64,000 bases of DNA from Liopterus haemorrhoidalis. Lineage: Eukaryota; Arthropoda; Insecta; Coleoptera; Dytiscidae. The DNA lies in NCBI GenBank assembly GCA_963971575.1, contig OZ020616.1:21470713-21534712 (forward strand), read 5' to 3'. The notes under the pieces are model-generated. The model was not told the origin of the DNA and did not search any database. It saw only the letters and a list, made by a program, of their open reading frames with translations. The position numbers and the translations under genes are program-made. Positions 55,615 through 64,000 of the stretch are shown here, one piece after another (within the stretch, counting starts at the first letter, position 1; each line of letters opens with the position of its first letter).

Positions 55615-56130
55615 CAGCAGTTCCTCGTTATCCGCGGGAGTGATGACCTGTCAATACGGATAGTCAATCGGCTAATAAGAATAGGCATATATATGTATGT
55701 ACACATACAAAAATAGAAATTATGTGTATATAGCGTGGGAGGGGTGACAGGGAACAGTCAGGTACGAGTAATTATTAGTAACATTCCAGCTTTAATGGGC
55801 AATACAGTTCATTGTTACGTTATTAAAAATATAAATAAAATCATAATTTTACACCCGCGAGAAAAAATGAATTCAAGAATAATGTGAGGTTACTGTGTAT
55901 CCAATTTAATAATAGTAATAATAAAATATTACGCCGAATCTATTGTCCCGTTCAAATTTGTAAGAATTAAGATATCGAAGAATTCTACTTAAGGCCGATA
56001 TCACACAAGAACTGAGAACTAGACGACTACAGCGGATAGGATACGTAATAATCATATACATACATCTACATTCAAAACAGTAATAGAAACTAGCGCACTG
56101 GAGAGATCCGACAGAAGCTAATAATTACTT
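55615..56130. other. Possible Tigger-like terminus and non-coding sequence
   Basis: cagcagttcctcgttatccg at 55615, preceded by TA, resembles a Tigger/pogo-type terminal repeat. The opposite end was not found. No gene. Confidence 0.3.
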
Positions 56131-56139
56131 TAAAACAGG

Positions 56140-56290
56140 GCTGAAAATCGAACCGAACCGCGAACCGAAACCGAACCGAACCGGGCAGATTTTCCGAACC
56201 GCGAACCGGAATCGACTAGATCTTCTAAAACCGGTTTAGAGGAACCGAACCGGTTTGGTGAACATGTTTGAATTGGTTCGAACCTGTTCA
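56140..56290. repeat. CCGAA-rich simple repeat
   Basis: Degenerate runs of gaaccgaaccg over ~150 bp. It is probably the end of a non-autonomous element. Confidence 0.7.
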
Positions 56291-56579
56291 AAACATTGTG
56301 CTGAGAGTAGGGGGAGAGGGGGCACATTGATACGTGGGGCACATAGATACGATCGACGTTAAATAAAAACAAAACGTAGTTAAAGTGTCATTCACGCACA
56401 CAACCTAAGGTCTCGATAGAGACAAACATATGTCTCAGTTGCAGCCGCATTCAATCACCGCTACGAGCTCGACAAGCATAGACCTGTTTCGCACGCTTGC
56501 AACTAATGTATTGTCGTCATCTTTGAGTGTGATTTTATCTGGAAAATTTCGTGTTGACAATTGCATAAGACGTTATTTG

Positions 56580-56789
56580 GTGAGTACATGTCTTTCATAA
56601 TTTGGTAATAGTTTTAATTTTTATGATTGTTTGTTACTTTAATGTAATTTTATTTTTATGTTTTGTATAGTACATTGGGGCACATTGATGCAACCAATCT
56701 TGGGGCACATTGATACGTATCAATGTGCCCCATGGATCTACCCCGTCTGGTGACTAAATCTATGACTTCATGTTTTTGTTTCTTTATAG
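56580..56789 (+). other. Probable 5' UTR intron of the pogo transposase
   Basis: Donor gtgagtac at 56580 and acceptor tctttatag ending at 56789, five bases before the transposase ATG. The subterminal palindrome lies inside it. Confidence 0.45.
56702..56731. promoter_or_regulatory. Perfect 30-bp palindrome of the TIR core
   Basis: GGGGCACATTGATAC is followed directly by its reverse complement. Further single copies lie at 56678 and 56321 and, diverged, at 59090-59130. It is likely a transposase-binding or self-regulation site. Confidence 0.65.
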
Positions 56790-56793
56790 GAAA

Positions 56794-58917
56794 ATGGTGC
56801 GTACGTACAAACGCAAAACGGAGAGAGTTAACATCGATGAAGTTGCTATGGCTTCTGCAATCTCGGATGTACTGGAAGGCGAGCTATCAATTAGAAAAGC
56901 GGCTGATAAGTACAATTTGAAAACTGCTACTCTACAACATAGGATCGAAAATAAGAAGAAGAAGAAAACAAAAGAAGAAGACGTAAGTTATTCATCTAAG
57001 TATACATCCCAACAAGTATTTACAGCGGAACAGGAGAAGCAATTAAATGAATACATAATAAAATGCAGTAAAATGCATCATGGCCTTACTTTGACTCAAG
57101 TGCGACAGCTTGCCTATCAATACGCAAAAAAATTAGATTGCCATTACCCAAGTTCTTGGGATGATAATAAGAGCGCCGGCTTAGATTGGATATCTGGTTA
57201 TCGTAAGAGGAATGCAAATATTAGTTTGAGAAAACCTGAAAATACAAGTGTTGCTCGATCATTCTCTTTCAACAAGGCCGCTGTGGAAACATTTTTTAAT
57301 AATCTAGAAGATGTTCTATCAAGATACAATTTTGGAGCTGATCGAATAATTAATTTTGATGAAACCGGAATTACGACGGTATTTAATACTCCAAAGGTAT
57401 TGGCAGAAAAGACACAGCGACAAGTCGGCCAAATTGTTTCGGCAGAAAGAGGGGAATTGGTCACTTTTGGAGGAATCATAACTGGTACTGGCAATTCTAT
57501 TCCACCCATCTATGTGTTTCCCAGAGTTCATTATAAAAGTTATTTTTTGAATGGTGCGTCAGAAGGGTCTTCAGGTTTCTCATCTAGATCAGGTTGGATA
57601 AACAGTGAACTATTCTTAGAAGTCCTTAAACACATCCAAAAACATACAAACAGCACAAAAGAAAGGCCTATTCTCCTGCTTTGTGATAACCATGAGTCCC
57701 ATATTTCTGTTGATGCAATCAATTATTCCCGTGATAATGGAATAGTTTACTTGTCATTTCCTCCACACACGTCTCATAAACTCCAACCTCTTGATGTTGG
57801 TGTCTTTGGCCCGTTTAAGGCAAAACTAAAGGTAGCTTTTAATGACTGGCACGTTAATCACCCTGGAAAGGCGTTAACTATTTACGATATTCCAAGTCTT
57901 GCGAAGCTGGCCTTCTTTGAATCATTCACCGCGAAAAATATTACGAGCGCATTTGCTAAACCTGGAATTGTACCATTTAATAAATTAGTATTCTCAGATG
58001 AAGATTTTTCTCCATGTGAGATTTATAGCAACCAAGAATCACAAGTTACTACTGAGAATATTCTAGGTTCTACCAATCCTGACGAGACAAGAATAAATGA
58101 GCAATGTGGAACACTCCCACATCATACAGAGCTGACAGATGCTACTTGTAACTCTGAATCTCAAAATATGCCTTCAACATCAAGAGCTTACGAGGTAACT
58201 ACCGAATCTTCAACGTCAAAACCATGCATAACCCCTGAAGCTGTAAGACCATATCCAAAAATTAACCAAAAAAACACATCTAAAAAAGGAAAAGGGAAGG
58301 GCAAGTCAAGGATTTACACAGATAGTCCAGAAAAGCAAAGATTAGAAGATCTACAAAGAGCTAAAGATGAATTAAACTTGAAAAAAGAACAAAGAAAACG
58401 TGCAAGAGATCTGAAAATTGCTCATAATTTATTAGGCATTGTTGCAAATCCCACTAAGAAGCCAACTAGGAAGACTTCCAAGGCTATAAGTATGGACTCA
58501 GACTCTTCGAACTGTTCAAGTGAAATTGAATTACAGGATTCGTTAGATTCAGAAGAATCTGACACAGAATTTTCTGATAACACAGTTGACACTGCTCCAC
58601 CCATGGCAAGAGATCTTCAGGAGGGCGACTATGTCGTAATAAAGCTAATTATCTCAGGAAAGAAGCAACTTTTTCAGCATTTTGTTGGGAAAATTCTATT
58701 TAGATATAAAGGTCAAGGAAATGACTTCCAAGTCTCTTTTTTGAAACGCAAACCGACTGGAACTTTTGTATTCCCTGATAAAAAAGATGAGGCTTCTGTT
58801 AATATTTCTGATATTGTGCTGAAGTTACCATGTCCGTCAGTCAAGAAAGGCACTGATAGAACAGCTTCTCTATTTAATTTTAAAATAAATTTGTCTTCTT
58901 ATAACATTTCTCTTTAA
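56794..58917 (+). CDS. Pogo-type transposase, 707 aa, intact
   Basis: The start is chosen at 56794 (MVRTYKRKTERVN) because it follows a splice acceptor; an upstream ATG at 56770 lies in the intron. Residues ~5-50 are a psq-type helix-turn-helix, ~70-145 a CENP-B-like DNA-binding half (LTLTQVRQLAYQYAKKL, GLDWISGYRKR), and ~175-400 a DDE domain. The acidic triad is visible at NFDETGI (D189), LLCDNHESH (D298) and LQPLDVGVFGPFK (D334), a DD35D spacing. A Ser/Glu/Lys-rich tail follows, with a long charged helix at ~505-560. No stops or frameshifts. It would act in the nucleus on its own terminal repeats. A poly(A) signal AATAAA occurs near 59002. Confidence 0.92.
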   Translation: MVRTYKRKTERVNIDEVAMASAISDVLEGELSIRKAADKYNLKTATLQHRIENKKKKKTKEEDVSYSSKYTSQQVFTAEQEKQLNEYIIKCSKMHHGLTLTQVRQLAYQYAKKLDCHYPSSWDDNKSAGLDWISGYRKRNANISLRKPENTSVARSFSFNKAAVETFFNNLEDVLSRYNFGADRIINFDETGITTVFNTPKVLAEKTQRQVGQIVSAERGELVTFGGIITGTGNSIPPIYVFPRVHYKSYFLNGASEGSSGFSSRSGWINSELFLEVLKHIQKHTNSTKERPILLLCDNHESHISVDAINYSRDNGIVYLSFPPHTSHKLQPLDVGVFGPFKAKLKVAFNDWHVNHPGKALTIYDIPSLAKLAFFESFTAKNITSAFAKPGIVPFNKLVFSDEDFSPCEIYSNQESQVTTENILGSTNPDETRINEQCGTLPHHTELTDATCNSESQNMPSTSRAYEVTTESSTSKPCITPEAVRPYPKINQKNTSKKGKGKGKSRIYTDSPEKQRLEDLQRAKDELNLKKEQRKRARDLKIAHNLLGIVANPTKKPTRKTSKAISMDSDSSNCSSEIELQDSLDSEESDTEFSDNTVDTAPPMARDLQEGDYVVIKLIISGKKQLFQHFVGKILFRYKGQGNDFQVSFLKRKPTGTFVFPDKKDEASVNISDIVLKLPCPSVKKGTDRTASLFNFKINLSSYNISL

Positions 58918-59329
58918 GTAAAATTTCAGGTGGTTGACAGCAATTATAGTCTGATTTTACGTGCATATAACTTACCAAATATTATAATTAATCATTATGT
59001 TAATAAATGTTATAAAAAGTTATAAAACTTTTTTTTTTTATTTTTTATAAAGGTATTTCAATAAATATTGGCTATGAATCAAACTGCCCCTGACGTGTAT
59101 CAATGTACCCCGTGTGTGGGGCAGTTTGATACGAATTCCATTTTTTTTTAAATATGTCCTAACACTTATTCCTAATAAATCTGAGAAGTAATTCGTTTTA
59201 AACAAGTTAGTTAGATAGACACTGAACACGTTCAAATATTTTGTATGGTTATTATCTTCAATCAACTTCGTTTTTTTTTAGTCCAAGAAAAAAATGTATC
59301 AATGTGCCCCAACTCCCCCTATGTGCGCT

Positions 59330-60400
59330 GTACGCATGCGTTTGAATGGCGAGTTCTGTGTATACAGCTGTCATTCGCTAATCGCTTTCTTTAATCAGTG
59401 GAGTTGTTCTGTGATCGCCTTGTCTGTTTTGTTGTGAACAGTGCATGTGGTATTATTTTTATGACGTAAGTTATTTGTAAGTATGAGAGTTTCGTAGGAG
59501 AGACGCAGGCGTCGCGGCGTCATAGGTCTACGACTAAGATCGTAGGACCCACCACACGTGGTGACAAATAAACGGTTCTGCTGAGAAAATTGTGATTTGT
59601 GCGGATTTAACCTGCAGCAGAATTGCAGGTAAATCGTTGAAATAAGGGCGCGTTACTTCAGAGCAGAGTTATACTCACAAACATAAACCAGTGGCGAAGG
59701 GAAACCTCCGCTGGACTTGCCATCCCAAAAAAAAATAAATAAAAAATAAATTAATTTAATTTTTTTTTTTTTTTAAATATTTAGATTAATCTTCAAAAAT
59801 ACATCAAATTATGTTCTATACAAATTTTTGTCCAAGGCTTGGTTTACTTGTTAAGAATTAATTATCATGACCATGGAAACGTTACATATAAATATGAAAA
59901 AATTGAGACTTTTTTTAAATAATTTTACAAAAAAAATTCAAAATTTTTCGTTTTATCAAAAAACGTCTCAAATAAAAGTTATTAGTTATTGCATTTATAG
60001 TAACTTTTGTGCAATATATTTTTTCGAAATATTTTTCTGTTGCTAAATATTCGCAAAAATCTTAAAATCGACACGAGTAAACTCCCATTTCTATTCAAAC
60101 GATTTTTATAAAAAACAATAGGGTTCTTCCCATTTAATAGGAGAATTTTTTATTACCAAAACGAATTCTCTAAGTTGAACCGTTCTTGAGTTATCGTGTA
60201 TACATACAGACACAAACACAGACACACACACAGACACACACACACAGACACACACACATACGGACGGACGGCACTTCGAAAATAGGTTTTTTGGATTCCC
60301 TGGACCATGAAACGTGGTCATCAGTCAAAATCTCGACATCGAAAATTTTCGCGATTACAATACTTGCCCCTTATATATTAAGGTCGGGCAAGTAAAAAGG
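59330..60400. other. Non-coding stretch with simple repeats
   Basis: It includes cagtggcgaagggaaacctc near 59692 (a possible transposon end), long A/T runs around 59725-59780 and a CA-rich microsatellite. No gene recognised. Confidence 0.35.
60203..60262. repeat. (CA)n-rich microsatellite
   Basis: Alternating acacacag and cacaca units followed by cggacggacgg. Confidence 0.85.
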
Positions 60401-60590
60401 ACAGGCAGGGTTCAGACGTATTTCACTCCAAGGGGTTATTCTCGGAGACTTATTACAAGTGGTTGGTTTTCCCTGGGAGTAAAGGTATTCGAAGGGGCAC
60501 ACACAGTGGTTCTGGAGGAGTAATAACACAATTCTGTCCTCTTGAATCCCTAATCAGCCCTTGATATCGTAGAACTGCTCTGAGTAACAC
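60400..60590 (+). repeat. Dispersed repeat, copy 2
   Basis: Homologous to the reverse complement of 44035-44217, starting acaggcagggtt. Same unidentified family. Confidence 0.65.
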
Positions 60591-60599
60591 GAAAAATTA

Positions 60600-62340
60600 T
60601 TTTGAATAATTTTTATAACAAACAAAGATGAATTGGGGAAAATGTAGCGTAAATTAGTATAAATAATGGCTCACCCGGTAGATATGAGTTTTACAAATAT
60701 ATGTTTCTCCCCGACACAACCAAATACATTGGGGTGAGAAACTATACACAAAATAATATTCAATTTACAATTTACAGAATCTAAATTAACAAGTGGCAAA
60801 ATTTACAATGTGCGCACGCACAGGTACTGAACTGTGCGGCGCGTCAAAATACAATGAAAATTATTAATTTTAATTTGTACTCACGCGTTCCGTATGAAAA
60901 TACGGAAAAATACTTATCGTGGAATACAGATACAGAAGTTGGCTTCAGTTATCCACAATCGGACTCAACAATATCCTGGTGGAATCGCCGATGTTGGTTG
61001 ATTACTGGCCCAACTTCTGGAGTGGTCTTGGTTCTCCTGGTTCGCGTCTGGTTATTTGGTAGTTCCAAATAGACGCTACTTGAGAACTTTATAGATAGAT
61101 ATTTTTTGATGGTGAAAAAATATCAAAAATTAGACAACTTCTTGACGCGATCCAAAAACGGTTTTTTTTTTCTCGTAAAAAACTTAGATCCCGAACGGTG
61201 GTCAGCGATAATTCTTGTTTACCAAATAGCTCGCAGCCTCGTCTTGGTAAACTCGAAACACAGTGTATTAGATTTTATCAAAAACTCAAAAAGACGTCTG
61301 TTCTCGATGAAAGACAATCGAGTAGTCCCTGTCTCAGACAGCATTATACAAGATTCTAGCGGTTCATACAATGAACGCTAGAATTGTATATGAAAAATAA
61401 GAAATGATAAATATCACCAGGAGCGGTAATTTTGAATTATTTTGCGACTCAAGTGGTCGCAACAGTAAGTATACTTATTTTATTTTATATATTTTGTAGT
61501 AAGCTAGTAAGTGAACTGAAAATCAATCGTATAACTATAAAATATTTAATACTGGATGACCGGCCGATAATAACATAACCTCAAAATTACCGGCCAACAA
61601 ATCATTAAATTAAAAGACACTTTTCACCGCTCATTCACTGTGAACGCATCTTTTTACCTGTGTTGCAAAGTTTATATAAAAATAGTTCTACAGTTGGCCA
61701 CCAATCGGGTGGGATGGGTACCGGAGAACACCCCATAAATGAAATAAATTTGCTGACTGTTCATTTTAATTGTTGGAATGTCACAATGTTTTACTTAAAG
61801 CTAAAAGTATTGAAATACATAAAATAAAATAAAACTTTAATATGGCTTATGTTAGCTTCTTATTTTGACAACGTAAAAGCAAGAATGCCCTATTTTTTGA
61901 GTGTGCAATCCAATGTGGTGATTAAATGAAAAAAACGACGTTTCCTTTTTGATTGTTAATTGCACATTGAAATTGAAAAGTAAAACCACGTTCTAACAAG
62001 TCTTAAAAGTACAGTCTGCACATAAAAATGCATAAAATCTTATTTTTTTTTTTCTTCTAAAAAACAAAATAAGTTTTAATATTGTAATAAACTTCTACAC
62101 TGGCCTTGAGGTTTACAATTATCATTTACGACTTCGCTTACACAAAACCATACATTAACACATCGACGGTTCTGCTACGACTCTGCTGAGTCATTTAAAC
62201 TGTAACGTCCGTTATAGTTCTCCAGAGCTGCCAACTTACAAAAATTGAAAACTTACAAAATACAAAAATTGCTACAATCGGTCATTCTGACAGGTTAATG
62301 ACCTCATTAACACAAAAATCTTAACCTTAACATGACAATT
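60600..62340. other. Non-coding stretch, right part probably LTR of gypsy C
   Basis: No gene I can support; a 72-codon ORF at 60854 lacks any recognisable feature. Includes a hairpin at 61346-61391. The 600 bases before the pol stop at 62364 may hold the 3' LTR, but with its partner outside the window its ends cannot be fixed. Confidence 0.35.
61346..61391. other. Long hairpin
   Basis: attctagcggttcat and atgaacgctagaat are inverted around a three-base loop, with outer atacaa/ttgtat arms. Only small mismatches. Confidence 0.75.
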
Positions 62341-62363
62341 GTTACAGAACAAATACAATGTTA

Positions 62364-64000
62364 TCAAACAATTACAAAATCATCAAGATGTCTGGGCGGT
62401 CGTCGGAACCGCTTTTCCCGCACTGTTTCGCATTGAACAGGCCCTGTTTCACTCGCGAGATCACTGTCACTATCGACCACACTTCGTTGATCTGCCCCAT
62501 TATCCCGTACCGGGTCTTCAGTTTCCTCGAGACTGGCGTCGTCGTCCTCTTCACCGCTCGACTCGTCGGTCTCCGCATGATTTTTATAGACCTTTAGCTG
62601 GCTGATGTGCACCGTTGTATTGAAGTGTCTTGCCTTGGTTCCCTCAATGGAACTCACTCTATACGTATCATTTGGCAGTACTTCGATAATCACGAAGGGT
62701 CCCTTGTATTTCCGTTGCGTTTTCGTGGGCTGACCTGTGTAGGTTGGTGGACCTCTGATGAATACTAAGTCACCCACCGCCAAAGTATCTCCCTCGCAAC
62801 TTCTGGCATCGTAATACTCCTTGGATTTTCTTTGTTGCTCTTCAAGTCATGCTCGAAGTTCCTCCCGCATATCCTCAGGAGCCCGCGATTCATTCCCATC
62901 GCTTGTTGATCCCAACAACTCGTACAATACGTTATCAAACGTCGGTTGATATCCAAAAAGAATCTGAAATGGAGACTTTCCAGTATTCTTATTTACCGCT
63001 GCATTCAGGTGTCTCTCAACCATGAATAGACTGCTATCCCATTGTTCCTCGACCTGTATGGAAGTTAGTAGCGTCGGTAACAGTGTCTTCATTACTGACT
63101 CGACCTCTCCATTTGCTTGAGTCTACTGGATATTAGCGTATGTTTTATATTCAACTCTTGGCAAAATTCCTTGAAAGCGTCTGACGTAAAGCACGTCCCG
63201 CGATCCGTTACAATCCTTACTGTAATCCGAAATCTGAAAAGAAATTATTAATCGGTTTTAGGTTAGTTCTGGTTTTCGTATCCCTGACCGAATATAGTCT
63301 GACAAACTTCGTCAAGGTGTCCTTTATAACCAATATGAACATATTACCTCGCTTTGACCTTAACAAAGGTCCGAAATGGTCCATGTGTACCCGCCCAAAG
63401 GGTCTTTCGGGAACTGGTAGGTTATGTAACAAACCTGCTCTACGACCACCGGGAAGTTTATTAACTAAACATTCAAAACACGACCTGATATGTTTACGAA
63501 CATATCGTCTCATTGCGCCAAACCAAAAATTTTGTACCATAGCTCCTACTGTCCGTTCTAGCCCAAAGTGTCCGTGGTTGTCGTGGTAACGCACGCACAT
63601 ACTTTTCCGCATTGCCCTCGGAATTACGTATAATTCTCGCTTTTTATTAACCACCTTCACCTTTCTCATAATGCGCCCGTCACGTAGCACGTAACCATTT
63701 ACAATTTGTTTTTCATCCGGTGCCCATGTTGACTTTTCAAATCCTTGCAACATCTTTGCATCATTAATATTTGATCAGCTTCGTCCAGAGAGATTAAAAT
63801 ATCTAATCGCTCATACAATTTAGTATACGTATCACCAGCCTTCCCCGTAGGTGCTCGCGATAACGCGTCGACATGTGCCATCTTCGCACCCGCTCGATGC
63901 CGTAGTTCCATGTCATAATCTTGAATAAGATGCATCTTGAACAATCTCGCTACCTGAGAATTTCGCGTTTTCCGCGTGTTCATATGAACAATCGCTTCGC
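62364..64000 (-). pseudogene. Gypsy C pol (RNase H end to integrase C-terminus), broken, runs off window
   Basis: From the right edge: RNase H tail (HRAGAKMAHVDALSRAP, ~63880), integrase zinc finger (YHDNHGHFGLERTV..CFECLVNKLPGG, 63620-63430), integrase core (VHMDHFGP, 63390), and after a shift near 63220 the segment with FMVERHLNAAVNKNTGKSP (63050). After another shift, the C-terminal part (GDLVFIRGPPTYTGQPTKT) reaches the stop at 62364. It differs from gypsy A and B. At least three frame breaks. Confidence 0.82.

Larger units (their letters stand above)
56310..59319 (+). mobile_element. Pogo-type DNA transposon, structurally complete
   Basis: Terminal inverted repeats: left GGGGGAGAGGGGGCACATTG at 56310 and right ending ggggcac..actccccc at 59319 (24 bp, two mismatches). 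They are flanked by TA (56308-56309, 59320-59321). It carries one transposase gene with an uninterrupted frame, plus subterminal copies of GGGGCACATTGATAC. Confidence 0.95.

Noticed and set aside
60106..60395. Thr/His-rich ORFs over the CA repeat
   Set aside because: Microsatellite translation on both strands.

Overview
This looks like AT-rich eukaryotic, almost certainly insect, DNA. Supporting signs are spliced genes with GT-AG introns, many non-LTR retrotransposons, BEL/Pao and gypsy LTR elements, a pogo element, a P-element-like transposase relic, Helitrons, and a block with embedded CCTAA motifs (the insect telomere motif is TTAGG). I cannot name the species. There is no prokaryotic organisation, rRNA, tRNA or CRISPR array that I can support. 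Nearly all of the 64 kb is mobile DNA, and many insertion junctions can be read to the base from target-site duplications (TSDs).

Layout. 1-2844 is the 3' part of a Helitron filled with ~290-bp repeats. 2993-4028 (minus) is an apparently intact three-exon Myb/SANT-like gene. 4361-31509 (plus) is one decayed THAP/P-element-type transposase gene split by later insertions. These are a gypsy element (4426-10577), a LINE-tail-only insertion (10760-10775), a BEL/Pao element (11341-22670) and an I-like LINE (24718-30652). The BEL element in turn holds a 2-kb cargo with a second Myb/SANT gene in its left LTR and an RTE-type LINE (14621-21241). That LINE holds a second Helitron (15698-19329) and a short LINE 3' fragment. 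The order of events can therefore be read: P relic, then BEL, then RTE LINE, then Helitron.

32419-36274 (minus) keeps what look like the last two exons of a host gene with a pacifastin-like cysteine-rich module; decayed LINE pieces lie in the intron. 36546-37830 is a foldback element with arms made of a 15-bp repeat. Next come LINE and Helitron ends, a small hairpin element and a Jockey-type LINE (39117-43330, minus). 44763-55377 is bounded by TIR-like ends and TTA duplications (Harbinger-like) and is split by a CR1-like LINE, itself split by a young gypsy element (47878-52452) with identical 145-bp LTRs. 56310-59319 is a structurally complete pogo element with an uninterrupted transposase. 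The right edge (62364-64000, minus) is a decayed gypsy pol.

Functionally there is no operon or pathway here. The only genes with intact reading frames are the Myb/SANT gene, the pogo transposase, and, apart from two single-base frame breaks, the gypsy gag-pol at 48-52 kb. The main value of the window is the stratigraphy of nested insertions and several small, precise mutational signatures.
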